Part shown: positions 1 through 10,924 of the stretch, piece by piece | Layout: the number at the start of each line of letters is the position of its first letter | How positions within the stretch are numbered: position 1 is the first letter of the stretch | Assembly: GCF_000003815.2 (NCBI RefSeq) | Contig: NC_049993.1 | Location: 1,667,275 to 1,731,274 of the forward strand | Source of the DNA: Branchiostoma floridae | Taxonomy: Eukaryota > Chordata > Leptocardii > Amphioxiformes > Branchiostomatidae | Reading direction: 5' to 3' | Length of the DNA stretch: 64,000 nt | Program-made: the position numbers and the translations under genes | The notes under the pieces: model-generated | Seen by the model: the letters and a program-made list of their open reading frames with translations, nothing else | What the model was told of the DNA's origin: nothing | Database searches by the model: none

Positions 1-7
1 TGGTGCC

Positions 8-1831
8 GTGGGTAGAGGGCGGACGGTAGACCTCTACGAAGTAATCAGGCAGACGAGAGCTGCCCGAGTTGGTATGTTTTCCCGAAGGAATCGTAAGGCG
101 GGATCGGTTCCATATGATCGGCCATGGGCAACCGTTGTTGAAGGAGAAGATTATTCTTACCGGCCCAGAAACTTTGTACCACCCGGGCCAGTCGGACTGG
201 TGCGAACAGAGATCGGCCGAAATGAGCTGTCCTTTTTTCTGGAGCTAGTAGACGAGGACTTGTTGCGTTATGTTGTAAGATGCACCAACAAGTATGCTAC
301 CGAGAGGAGGAGTTATTTCCGTAAAGAAAGGCGCTCTCCTTGGTATAGGACCACGACGACCGAGCTCAAAGCCTTTCTTGGCTGCATGATTTGTGCCGGC
401 TACACGCATCAACCGTCTTTGGAGTCGTATTGGTCCACTGAGGAGGACTTTGGTTGTGAACTGCTGAAGCAGACATTCCCCGTCTTACGCTTTAAGCAAA
501 TTCTGCGCTACTTGCACTATTCTTCAGAGGGGTTTCTTCCGCCTCGTAGCCAGAGACTGAAGTATTTCAAAGAACGTGAACGGCAAGACCAGGTTCGGAA
601 AGTTCGGACCGTGATGAGTAGGGTAATCCGGAACAGCTGCTTGGCCCGAAACGTTGGCGGACATCTCGCCGTGGACGAGGCTATGGTATCTTTCCGAGGT
701 CGACACCACCTCAGACGGTATAATCCAGCCAAACCTACCAGGTATGGCTATTGTATCCGAGTGTTGGCCGAACCAGATGGGTATATTCTAAGGGATGAGG
801 TGTGCGGCGCTCGCCGGGACCCCGAAGACATGCCAGCTGAAGAGAGAGCCTGGCACAGGATCGAGCAGGACGAAGTCTGCGACCTTGATAGCAAGCCGGC
901 CCGAATCGTTCACAGGCTTACGGTTCCCTTTCAAGGGTCGTTTCGCACAGTCTATTGCGATTCTTTCTATACCGGCCTGCAACTAGCAGACCATCTGTTT
1001 GCCCATGACACCTACCTTTGCGGTACGGTGAGGAAAAATGCGCTGGGCCTGCCTAACGTCAAGCATTCATACCCACAACCTGTCAGGGTAGGCAGGAATA
1101 GGAAGCTGGATTTCCGGGCTCCATATCCAGCGTCGGTACCAAAAGGGACGTCCACTAAGTTCCATGACGGACCTGTAACTGTCGTCAAGTGGAAGGACAG
1201 CAAGACACTGATACTACTCTCCACGGCAACAAGGGTTGATGCTCCCGATAAACCTGTCACTAGGCGGTGCAAGTCTGTTGGGGACCGTGTTCACCAAAAT
1301 CTGCGGTGTCCGGCGGCGGTGGCCAGGTACCAGTCCTACTACAAAGCCGTTGATCTTGCTGACCAGCTCCGCGGATCGTACGAATTTGGCCGTCCGTCCA
1401 AAAAATGGCACAGACAACTTTTTTGGTTTGTCTTAAATAAGGCTGTTGTGAACGCCTTCCTGAACTGGAAATTATATATTGCGAACGTAAAACCCGCACC
1501 TAGCGCAAACAAGACTGCTCAGCTGAGTTTCCGTCGGGAGTTGGTGAAACAGCTCGTGGCAAACTTTACCGCCAGACAAAGAGAAGCTACCGTTCCGGCC
1601 ATTGCGAGACCACCTGGGAGCGATGTCACGGAAGAGCATCGACAAGTGAGCCGAGGGAAGCCGTCCAAAGCCTGCCACTACTGCAGGACAGCGCGCCGCT
1701 TGATGTCGGGAGCTAAACGTCCAAGGCCACACGAGACCGTTTTTGCATGCAGTAGCTGTCACCTTTATATTTGTAGCACACTCGTCCGTCCGCAGTGCTG
1801 GAGAGAACATTTGGAGGCAGTGAATAAATGA
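8..1831 (+). CDS. piggyBac-type transposase, 5' end open at window edge
   Basis: This is a DDE transposase of the piggyBac superfamily, which cuts and pastes elements at TTAA targets. The frame is open to the left edge; codon 1 here is GTG, so the true start lies either outside the window or at the first in-frame ATG (position 74, residue 23). The catalytic acidic residues are visible in family context: D223 in HLAVDEAMVSFRGR, D318 in VYCDSFYTG, and D449/D452 in KAVDLADQ. A C-terminal cysteine-rich zinc domain follows, with C556/C559, C581/C584/C589, C597 and H601. About 600 residues is the usual length and no internal stop is seen, so the protein may be active. I could not find the 3' terminal inverted repeat or a flanking TTAA. 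A domesticated PGBD-like gene cannot be excluded. Confidence 0.93.
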   Translation: MGRGRTVDLYEVIRQTRAARVGMFSRRNRKAGSVPYDRPWATVVEGEDYSYRPRNFVPPGPVGLVRTEIGRNELSFFLELVDEDLLRYVVRCTNKYATERRSYFRKERRSPWYRTTTTELKAFLGCMICAGYTHQPSLESYWSTEEDFGCELLKQTFPVLRFKQILRYLHYSSEGFLPPRSQRLKYFKERERQDQVRKVRTVMSRVIRNSCLARNVGGHLAVDEAMVSFRGRHHLRRYNPAKPTRYGYCIRVLAEPDGYILRDEVCGARRDPEDMPAEERAWHRIEQDEVCDLDSKPARIVHRLTVPFQGSFRTVYCDSFYTGLQLADHLFAHDTYLCGTVRKNALGLPNVKHSYPQPVRVGRNRKLDFRAPYPASVPKGTSTKFHDGPVTVVKWKDSKTLILLSTATRVDAPDKPVTRRCKSVGDRVHQNLRCPAAVARYQSYYKAVDLADQLRGSYEFGRPSKKWHRQLFWFVLNKAVVNAFLNWKLYIANVKPAPSANKTAQLSFRRELVKQLVANFTARQREATVPAIARPPGSDVTEEHRQVSRGKPSKACHYCRTARRLMSGAKRPRPHETVFACSSCHLYICSTLVRPQCWREHLEAVNK

Positions 1832-2440
1832 CTTGGGTCTGGGCAAAGTTTTTTCAGCGATGTGAAGTAGACAAAATATAGGTTGCTTTAGGGGTAGAGT
1901 GTTATAAAGTTACCGGGGTAAGACGAGCTTCTGACCGGTAAAGAGTTAACAGACATGTTTGGTACAGTTTTGGTATTAGTTGATGTTTTTCCCCTTATTT
2001 TTGTTAAAGATGTGCAAATCATATATTGGGATAGATTGAGTTGTATCGATATTTACGTGATTTGGGTGGCAGTCAAGTAAAGTCTTAACGTTTCTTTTGC
2101 ATGCCGTCCGCTCGTAATTTTTCGCAAATCGCCGCTATATTCTCTGTAATTTGGATAGTTTGGATTTCGGTTTGTTCTTTTTGTTCATCATATTCGATGT
2201 TTGGGACTGTCAATTTCATCGGTGTTGAAATATAGTTATAACTGACGAGGCGGAAGTTGCAGATGTCCTTGAACAGATGTTCGTCGAATTATGTGTGGTG
2301 TAACGATAACAGCTGACATCGTGGACCAACCAACTGTTGAAATTACATTGAGCCAACCCTCTAGGTGCAAACATCTAGAAATTACAAGCTAACTCATATG
2401 CTATAAGTTTATATTTAAACTCACAATAGAAAGTACAGAG
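1832..2440. other. non-coding flank of the transposase
   Basis: No open frame of interest. This is probably the 3' UTR and distal part of the piggyBac element plus flanking DNA. I see no convincing AATAAA close to the stop and no CCCT-type terminal repeat next to TTAA. Confidence 0.4.
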
Positions 2441-2625
2441 CCAATGACAATTTGTCTTAACTTATTTCCAGATGTCCGAGGATTGTGATCACTGCAATTG
2501 CCGTTGCAAATAAAATTTGGCTGGAAGGGTTTTCTTTATGCAGTTGAATATTTGGAACCACTGCCAAGACGGATCAGACTGCTATATACAACTTATAGAA
2601 TAGAGAGGCCAAAGATATTCTGCAA
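2440..2625 (+). repeat. dispersed block, copy 1 of 3 (GGATTGTGATCACT block)
   Basis: A block containing GAGGATTGTGATCACTGCAA, then GCCGTTG, a TGGAAGGGTT segment, and CACTGCCAAG ... TATAGAATAGAGAGGCCAA. Partial copies recur at about 3588-3715 (first half) and 4186-4276 (second half), so the ends of one repeat element are scattered between the tandem arrays of this region. Confidence 0.65.
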
Positions 2626-2739
2626 ATGAATGAATGAATTCCAAATATAATTTTTGTTGTTTTGTACAGTACAATCTACAGAACACGAAGCCACCAAACG
2701 TGTCATTTCAACTGTAACTCTTAAAGCAAGGAAAGTATT

Positions 2740-3545
2740 TTGGGTGAAAAAAACATAAATCTCTAAGAAAATATCTCTAGGTAATAGGACTTCAGTTCTT
2801 AAAGTAAGAAATATTCATGGTGTAAGAATATCAATCATGGAAATAATAAAATATTTGAACTGTGCTCTCGATGTAAGAAAAACAATGGTGTGGGAACGTC
2901 AATGATAAAGTAAGAAATCATTTCTAGGCAATAAGATTTTTACTTTTGAGGTGAGTAGTCTTTGTGTAAGAATATTAATCTTACAAGTAAGAAAATATTT
3001 CTAGGCATTGTTAGGAAAAATATTCTTCGCATAAGAATATCAATCTTAGACGTAAGAAAATATTTCTAGGGATTAAGAATTTTTGCCCTTGATGTAAGAA
3101 AAGTGTAAGAATATTAATCTTAAGGTAAGAAAATATTTCTAGGCAATAAGATTTTTATTCTTGAGGTGAAAAAAAGTATTCTTGTGCAAGAACGTCAATC
3201 TTAAAAGGAACAAAACATTTCTAGACAGTAAGAATTTTTGCTCTGGATGTAAGAAAAGTATTCTTGGTGTAAGAATACTAATCTTAGAAGTAAGAAAGAG
3301 TTCCTTGGCAATACAGCAATTTTCTCTTGAAGTAAAATTATTTATGGTGTAAGAACATCTAATCTCTTAGAACTAAGAAAATACTTCTAGGCAATACGAT
3401 TTTTACTCTTTAGGTGAGAAACGTTTTCTTAGTGTAAGAAAAGTCAATCATAGAAGTAAGAAAACGTTTCTAGACAATAGCAATTTTCTCTTGAAGTAAG
3501 AAAATAGTTCATGGTGTAAGAACATCTTAAAATTTTCTGTGAGGA
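2740..3545 (+). repeat. degenerate ~80-bp tandem repeat, direct orientation
   Basis: A recurring unit carries TTTCTAGGCAATAAG, a TTTTGCTCTTGATGTAAG phase, and TATTCTTGGTGTAAGAAT. Successive TTCTAGG/TTCTAGA marks near 2921, 3000, 3063, 3137, 3219, 3301, 3386 and 3469 give a spacing of about 63-85 bp. Copies are heavily diverged. No coding potential. Confidence 0.75.
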
Positions 3546-3587
3546 AGCAAAACAAGATAAACAAGAAAAGGCATTTTTGGCAGTGCA

Positions 3588-3715
3588 ATAGAAAGTACAT
3601 ATTCACTAATTACATAGTCTTCACTTATTTCCGGATGTCAGAGGATTGTGATCACTCCAATTGCCGTTGGAAATAGAACTGGGGTGGAAGGGTTATGCAG
3701 TTCACTACCAAAATT
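3588..3715 (+). repeat. dispersed block, copy 2 (first half)
   Basis: Repeats the first half of the block at 2440-2625, including CTTATTTCCGGATGTCAGAG and GGATTGTGATCACT, then breaks off at a TATGCAGTT segment shared with copy 1. Confidence 0.6.
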
Positions 3716-3839
3716 TTTTTCTTGTTTATTTTGTTTTCCTTCACTGAAAATTTATATTCCAGGACGAAAGTTAATCTGTCCCAAGAATTTTTTAAAAACG
3801 TGCTTGTCCATGGAGCAAGCTAATTTTTGCTTTAATTTT

Positions 3840-4165
3840 TTAGAAATTTTTGAGATTAATATTCGTACACCAAGAATACTTTTCTTACATCAAGAGCAAA
3901 AATTCTTGTACTTCTTAAGAGTTATAAAAAAGCAAGCAATTTTATATTTTTTTCTTGCATCATAAGGAAAAATAAGAAGATTTTGCTTAAAGTTCTAGAA
4001 AATTCTTAGGTGTGAAAATCTTTCAGAAAAATTTTCTTCACCAAAGAAGAGTAAGAAAATTGTTCTTCGCATGAGAATTAAGATTTTTACTGCAGTTTGT
4101 TTTGCTTGAATCTAATTCTACATTTTCTTCTTGCAAGAATATTTTCTTCATATAAGATTTGTCCA
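3840..4165 (-). repeat. same ~80-bp repeat, inverted block
   Basis: Reverse-complement copies of the unit at 2740-3545: ACCAAGAATACTTTTCTTAC followed by ATCAAGAGCAAAAATTCTTG. The inverted block separates two direct blocks, so part of the array could fold back on itself. Confidence 0.65.
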
Positions 4166-4185
4166 TGGGGTAAGCAAAACAAGCA

Positions 4186-4276
4186 TCTTTGGCAGTGTTG
4201 AAATTGATATCTGGAAGCATTGCCAAGTCAGATGACATTTTATATACCGCATATAGAATAGAGAGGCCAAGAAAAG
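4186..4276 (+). repeat. dispersed block, copy 3 (second half)
   Basis: Matches the distal half of copy 1: GGCAGTGTTGAAATTGATAT, then GCATTGCCAAG and ATATAGAATAGAGAGGCCAA. Confidence 0.55.
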
Positions 4277-4830
4277 AAGAAAAAATATCCTTGGTGTAAG
4301 AATATCAATATTTCTAGACATTATTACCTATGCTCTTGATGTAAGAAAATTATACTTGGTGCAAGCACGTCAATCTTAAAAATATTTCTAGACAGAATGC
4401 TTGCTCTTGGTGTAAGAAAAGTATTTTTGTTGTAAAATATTAATCTTATGTAAGACTTTCTTGGCAATAAAACAATTTTCACTTGAAGTAAGAAAATCAT
4501 TCTTGGTGTAAGAGCATCAATATCGTAGAAATAATAACACATTTCTATGTATTATAATAACATTTATACTTTTGACGCGAGAAAAGTATTCTTGGTGTTA
4601 CGATGTCAATCTTAGAAGTAAGAGAATTTTTTTCGAGACAATAGGAATTTCTATGTGGAAGAAAAACAAGAAAAGTCATTTTTGGTATATAGAGGTAAGA
4701 AAACATTTTTAGGCAATATGAATTTTCACTCTTGAAGTAAGAAAAGTATTGTTGATGTAAGTACATAAATATTTGAGGTCAAAAAACATTTTAGGCAGTA
4801 AGAATGTTGGAGTGAGAAAAGATTCCTCAC
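4277..4830 (+). repeat. degenerate ~80-bp tandem repeat, second direct block
   Basis: Resumes the unit of 2740-3545 in direct orientation, with TCTTGATGTAAGAAAA, CTTGGTGTAAGA and TTTCTAGACA marks. It is more decayed than the first block. Confidence 0.65.
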
Positions 4831-5755
4831 TGGTAAAGTATGAAACTGCATTTAAGTATAAATGCTACAATAACAGGCTTGAATATTTTTTCAGTATCAA
4901 GAAACTTTGAGAAAGGGAAGTCTCATAATTCTTCATAACAGTGAGAACAGTGTTTTTATGTAAGAACATAAATCTTAGAAGTAAAAAATCTAATTCAGTC
5001 CTTAAGCAATGCCAAAGGGAGAGGGAATTTCGATTTGAGAACATGCATCTTAGAATTTTTTGTTGTGAGGATTTATAACTATCATCAAGTTATATAGAAG
5101 TATAGTAAAGATATTAAAATCCCCGAATCTTGATGCAATAATTACTTTCATGATAGAATATTCAAGTTCTTGTATTTTCAAATTCTTGCAGTTAGAATTT
5201 ATGGAATACTCGTAATATTTTTTAGTTCATCAGAGGAAATTAATCTTATAGGAAGATTAAAACATTTTTTCTTAATTTTTTTTAGAAAATTTTTGTTGCC
5301 TAGTATCATGATAGAAATACTTTCTTAAGAATAAAAGAGAAAGCTCAATCTATAAGGAATGACATGAAGAGATTGTGCACATTTTCTTAATTTCCTTCAC
5401 GTAAGAAAAGCTTTCCATAAGAAAAGAAGCAAATGAGAAAAACCATTTTCGGTGAGGCAGTCCAATGAGAAAGTAATCTTAAAAACGCAAGAACCCAGAT
5501 GCAAATATCTGTAGTAACTTAAAAGCCTTACAACAAGAATACCATTCTGGATGTAACATTAGTTTACAAAGTAGAAGTGTGTAAGCAGAATAATCTTACA
5601 GAAAAATTCTGTAACAAAACTTTACTTCAGAAAAAAATGTTAACTCGTGCTGGACACAATGTTCTTCAGATACAGAAAGCTTGTTTTAAGAATTTTTTCT
5701 GTGTTTAATCAAGAAAAAAAAAACAAGAAAGATAATGAAATGTTTTTGGTAGTGT
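4831..5755. other. AT-rich non-coding DNA
   Basis: AT-rich sequence with many AAGAA/TTCTT words, probably a further decayed extension of the preceding array. No gene seen. Confidence 0.4.
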
Positions 5756-5799
5756 ATTTAAAGTGATCTACGAAACAACTTTATGTCAAATTTTATACT

Positions 5800-6160
5800 T
5801 TTTTTTTCCAATATACATTTTTGACAACCAACAGAATGTTGCAGATTTGGAAGTTTTAGATAACCCTTCTTGTGAATATTGTAAAGAAGAACTAGAAACA
5901 CCTAGGTATGCTCTCTTGGACTCTCAAGTCTACGTACTTTTTGAACGAAATAAAATAACGGTTTGAACAACAGTCAAGTGAACTTTTACCTTCAGATGTC
6001 TTCAATGTAATACTTGGAGACACAAACAGCTCAATACGCAAGTATGTCATGATACCAGTTGCAGAATATCATATTTTTAACCAAAGGGCCTTTTCTTACA
6101 CCACTACATGTCATATGTCATTTACAACAAAAACGGGTAGGATCATCTTTACGTGTACCG
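5800..6160 (+). pseudogene. decayed non-LTR retrotransposon C-terminal relic
   Basis: A short frame reads DNPSCEYCKEELETPRYALL, which resembles the C-x2-C ... E-T-x-x-H/Y-x-L pattern downstream of the reverse transcriptase in many non-LTR elements. Similar residues continue in broken frames to about 6150. Stops and shifts show it is not functional. The LINE family cannot be assigned from this fragment. Confidence 0.45.
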
Positions 6161-6808
6161 ATACTTTTTTGCTCTGATTCTTATATACATGTATTTACAT
6201 GTATTTTTGACATATTGCTTGAGTTTATTCTCTATTACTATTGTTTATTTTACGAATAGTATGACATATCATGGCAACTTCCATTCGTATACACATTGCA
6301 TTGTGGATTGTATTGATTGTACATATCACTGTACTGTTGTTCCTGACGTTTTTGTTCCAGCTTATTCCTTATTTCAGGAAAAGGTTAATCAGAATGGCCT
6401 CAAGTGTTCCTAACATCCTGGTTTTATCAATAATCCTATAATTCCTTAATTGGTTTACACTTCCTTGTTTACAACTGGTAACCTTCAATTTGTGACTTAT
6501 ATCCATCAATTATTACCTTAGTTATGGTTAATTATTTAGTGTAAGGTGTTTTCATTCTATTGGTTTCTTTAATTTATATACATTGTAATAAGTTAGTAAA
6601 GGAAGGCCTTCTCATAAGCAGAAGCTTTTGATCTCCCCTGCACTTGTTATGTTCTTTATAATCCTTTTTCATTTATTTATTTTTGTTCTTTTAAGAGCGA
6701 AACAAATAAATAAATGAAAAAGAAATAAAATTATTGTTACATGTCATTCTACTGTTCTTTTATAGGTCCGTAACGTTATAAACTCTCAATTGCAAACAAA
6801 AAATGACA
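6160..6808. other. AT-rich intergenic DNA
   Basis: No gene recognised. A small imperfect inverted repeat of TTTATTTAT/ATAAATAAA type lies at about 6668-6715. Confidence 0.4.
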
Positions 6809-6895
6809 CGTGCCTCCGTGGCGTAGCGGTCTACGACAGCACCGAGTTGGGGAAGATAGAGGTGTAATGGCGTGAGATCGAAGCCGTACGAAATC
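6809..6895 (+). repeat. tRNA-like SINE head, left arm of inverted pair
   Basis: It starts GTGCCTCCGTGGCGTAGCGG, with an A-box-like TGGCGTAGCGG and a decayed B box near 6875-6885. It is similar to the reverse complement of 7008-7101. There is no cloverleaf good enough to call a tRNA gene, so a tRNA-derived repeat is the better reading. Confidence 0.55.
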
Positions 6896-7007
6896 TTTAA
6901 TTTTTTTCAACCAAATCTGATATGTGTTCTTTACGTGTCAACCTCACTTTAAAAGTGTTAAAAAAAAACTTATACTTAATGAAGACTTGTTCGCAAAAAA
7001 AAAAAAA

Positions 7008-7101
7008 TGTGTATTGTTGGATTCGATCCTACGCCCTCATACCTCCATTTTCCAACGCAGTATTTCAACGCTGTCATATTCCGCTACACCACGGGGGCAC
7101 G
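7008..7101 (-). repeat. tRNA-like SINE head, right arm of inverted pair
   Basis: The minus strand reads CGTGCCCCCGTGGTGTAGCG, with A box TGGTGTAGCGG and a good B box GGATCGAATCC. The two tRNA-like arms face each other about 110 bp apart, like the ends of a foldback element. Confidence 0.55.
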
Positions 7102-7924
7102 TTTATCTCATTTATTTGAAATTATTAGTTTACAAACTTGGCAATGCGATATTGTACAACGAATACAGAAATATTTTTACTCAAGCTGAAGCGTTCTTTA
7201 CACTGTAAAGATAAAAATCCCAGATGGCTTTTTGAAAACATTTTACCTTGTGGGTTGCTTCCTTCAAGTGATATCTCTGTCGTCAGCAACACTGGTTGAA
7301 TTTACCGATGCTGTGCATGCTGGGACCGTCAGCCACGTGAACCGCCATTTGTGTTGTTTCCATGTACTTTCCCTGACTTACCTGCTCTAAATTGTTTAGT
7401 TACGCTGATGGCTTGCTAATTGATACCTTATTTGGATGTACTGATGCTTAACACATCTACTTGTACCGTTTTATTCTTCTTAATAACGTGTACTAGTAGT
7501 TATATGATTCTTTGGCGATGTAATCTACTGATCCTTGGAAGCTCCCTACATGTAACTCGTTAGCTTTATTTGCCTGCATCATTATTACTAAGCTTTACAA
7601 ACTTGTGAGTTGTCTATCATTGTAGTAAGGTGTTAGGAACAAGAACAGGAACGTGTTAATAAAACAGGAATTAAAAAATTGAACAAAAAAAAATCATGAA
7701 AAAAACAACTTCAGAACAATAGATTAGGACAAGAACAATATAGGAATAATTGTGCCCGGCGAACTGCAGCCCAAAGCATGATTCTACGAAATTGATCCTG
7801 AAAAATAAAATTAAGAATATTTGTTAAATCATTTTCCCTTCTTTCTGCTAGAACTATGCAAAAGAGGAAAATAGCAGACTTGAATGCCTTACTCACCTGA
7901 CTAACCTACGTTTCATTTCATATT
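7102..7924. other. intergenic DNA without recognised features
   Basis: Only short, low-quality frames occur. No repeat, RNA or gene is recognised. Confidence 0.4.
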
Positions 7925-7975
7925 TGGGTAATCAGGACGTAACTCACATTATGACCTCAGCTGACCTCCCCACGG
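7925..7975 (+). promoter_or_regulatory. weak copy of the ZNF first-exon module (locus A)
   Basis: Contains TTTGGGTAATCAGGA and ATTATGACCTCAGCTGACCT, matching the start of the modules at 13793, 18754 and 22651. No clear splice donor is visible, and the module is more decayed than in B-D, which fits the pseudogene status of locus A. Confidence 0.4.
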
Positions 7976-8194
7976 GTACGCGACCAGAATACGACTAATA
8001 CGACTGATTATCGACCGACGTAGTAAATAGGTCGGAAATTGGTCGTATTGTAGTCGATAGGAACCATATGGATTTAGCCTGCGGTCGTGTTTGAGTCGCT
8101 GCATGAGTCGTAAAATAGTCGTTCAAAAATAAACGACTCGTTCCATGCTTGATTTCGACCCAAGTTCTACCGATCAACGACCTCCCTGTGCACT

Positions 8195-8575
8195 GTGTGA
8201 AGTCACGACGGCTTCGAGTCAGAACAAAGATGGCTGACACGGAAATGATGCAGAGGTCAAGGGTCATCAGTGGTCAGACCCACTGATTACCCAACTACCA
8301 TGCTGAAAAAGCCGCACAATTACACACCCAATTTTCCAGTGCATTTCGTTCAATTATCCGAAGGGTGCAACAAAAAGAAGATATTAAGCTGGAACGCATC
8401 ATCACGAGATTCGAGGATTTAGTGCAATTAACAGAAGTGTACGATTATAAGTTGTGTAATTAACTGGCTTCCACTGTAGTATGATAGCAAGAGGAAGTAC
8501 TAGTATCTATATAAAGTGATATATTTCTGCCTATCTCTACATATGACAGTTTTGTATCTATATAAAAATATAGAT
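8195..8575 (-). repeat. left arm of long inverted repeat flanking locus A
   Basis: The reverse complement of this segment matches 13020-13892 very closely, for example ACTGTCATATGTAGAGA and CTTGCTATCATACTACAG. The match is interrupted only by a 480-bp MITE in the right arm. The arm includes a minus-strand copy of the ZNF exon-1 module with AGGTCAAGGGTCA at 8254-8266. No minus-strand ZNF gene lies to its left, so it is an orphan module. Confidence 0.8.
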
Positions 8576-9469
8576 AACGTTACATCGAATCGTCGAATTT
8601 GAACTTTTACAATGGTTTTCAGCAGAATACCATAGTCCCTTTCGACAAGGTTCTTTACTTTCGTTCTTTGAGTATAATTTACATTTCATAACACTTATTT
8701 TATGTGTCCTTTAGCATGCTCAGACAACAGGAGTTCATCTGTGGCCTCTCGCAAGAGGTGACCATAGCAGTCCTCCCCAGACTGAGCATGGAGGAGCTGA
8801 TGTTTGAACTTAACAGAAGAATTCAAAACTTGGACAAAGAGAACAGCATTAAGGACAAGCTGGTCAGTATCCTTAGGGACGTGATGTTAGAGGAATACCG
8901 GCAGTTGGAAAGGAGTTAAAAAGTCAGTTTCCCAGACGAAACGACCATACTAGTACCTGTGCAAAATCAGACATCAACCATGCAAGAGAATGTTCTGACT
9001 ACGTACGCTGGAACAAATTAGTATCGGAGACTTCAAGTCCTGACAACTCACAGCAGAGTTCTGGACAGGACATTGTGATCAAGAAGGAACGCGATGCTAG
9101 CAGTGACTTGCCCGTGCCCCAGTTTGATACAGAGCAGGTGCAGCTGACTGTTCCACAACAAGATCAACCTCATAACATTCCCAGTCCACTGACAGGTTCA
9201 CCAACGATTCCTTCATGTCAAACACCCTTGACATAAATGAATACCATAACGGACTCTTGCATTAAAAAAGAAGACGTTGCTATGCCGACTGAGGATGAAG
9301 CAGTTAGAGCTTGTCATGATGACCTCAACATACACACTCCTATATCCAGTACTCAGGAGCCTGATACAATTAATCTGATGAATACTTCTACTAGATCTAG
9401 GGCTGACAATCCCGTGGAAAGCGATACACCCACAACTTCTTGTCAACTGCCTCCCAACCACGGTGATGT

Positions 9470-10898
9470 CCTGCCTACCTGCCTAAGTGCCTAGGCCAGT
9501 GACTGGCCCCTTGCTCCCTCCGTGATATTTCTCCAGACTGCACGATTCGCCGCACTTCTCTCCGCCAACTTAATACTTTGTCCGATGTCCTTTTCTATCT
9601 GGTCTCTCCATCGTTTCGGGGGTCTGCCCCGTGGCCTGGGCTTTTGGAAATCTTGATAGTATGCTTTGTGGACAAGTGTGTGTGGAGGTCTTCTCACAAC
9701 GTGACCAAACCACCTTAGTCTTCTGAGTCTGATGGAATCGATAATGGTGTTTTCTATACCCAGTCTCGCTCTTATTTCCACATTCGGAATTCGGTGGCGA
9801 AGTGAAACACTGAGGGTCGCCCGTAGGCATCTCATCTCGAAAGCCAACAGGAGAGACTCATCAGACTTTTTTAGAGTCCAAGTTTCACATGCATAAGTGG
9901 CAATTGGTAGTATGAGTGCTCGGAAGAGACGCATTTTAAGACATCTACTGAAACTTTTGCAGTTCCATACTGTTTTTCTTAGCCTACCAAATGCGGATGC
10001 GGCCAGAGAGATCCTTCTCTTTATATCATTTGTGGTGCCAGGTACAACACTTCCTAGGAAAACAAACTCAGGGACTTTTTCAACATTTTTACCCTCTATG
10101 AAGATGTTTTCTTGTTCTATACTAGAGATGACTTAACATTTTGCAGCATTCACTTTCAGGCCCCATTTCTTGCATGCTACTTCGAGCTCTTTTGTCGAGA
10201 GCTGAAGTTTACTGAATATGGCTGCTATAAGTGTGGTGTCATCTGCATACCTTTCCTCTGTGGATAAGTTATCATGGAGTTGAAAAGTTATGTCAAGACT
10301 TTTCAGCTCATCCATAACAAACTCCAGGAATATGTTGAACAGGACTGGGGACATGAGGCAACCCTGTCTGACTCCTACACCGACTTGGAACCAGTTTGTG
10401 ATCTGTCTATTGATTGTTATTGCACATTGAGTGTTTCTGTACAGTTCTTCAATAATATTTACAATTTTTGCCTCTACCCCAATCGCTCTCATCATTTTCC
10501 ATAGAGCTTTCCTCCATACTGTATCAAAGGCGGCCTTAAAGTCAATAAGATGGAAGTGAAGATTAACCTTTCTTTCCTTTAATAGCTTTCTCCAGGATTT
10601 GTCTTACAACAAATATGGCACCAACTGTGCCTCTACCACTTCTGAAACCAAACTGGGATTCCTTGAAGTGAGCTTCTGTTTTTTCCTTCATTCTGTCAAG
10701 AAGTATCCTAGAGAAAACCTTACCCGGAATTGACAAAAGTGAGATGGCCCTGTAATTCGCAGGGTCCATCTTACTTCCCTTCTTATGCACGGGTATGACC
10801 AGCATTTTAGACCATTCTTTTGGTGGAATTTCCTCATTCCAGACTTTGTGAAGATAAGGTATAACATGTCAAGCATAGCTTCTCCCCCACTCGCTAGA
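9470..10898 (-). mobile_element. 5'-truncated non-LTR retrotransposon (RTE-like) in locus A
   Basis: Minus-strand reverse transcriptase is split over frames: ANYRAISLLSIPGKVFSRIL and QFGFRSGRGT (10563-10805), GVRQGCLMSPVLFNIF and ERYADDTTLI (10133-10495), and a C-terminal domain with LRWFGHVVRRPP (9491-9934). A 10-bp target duplication ACGGTGATGT flanks it (9460-9469 and 10899-10908). Paralogs B-D are uninterrupted here. Stops and shifts between the frames show it is dead. The C-terminal style suggests an RTE-like clade; the clade call is tentative. Confidence 0.88.
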
Positions 10899-10924
10899 AC
10901 GGTGATGTAACATTACATATAAAG

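Noticed and set aside
6809-6895. Functional tRNA gene
   Set aside because: No good cloverleaf and a decayed B box. A SINE-like repeat is more likely.
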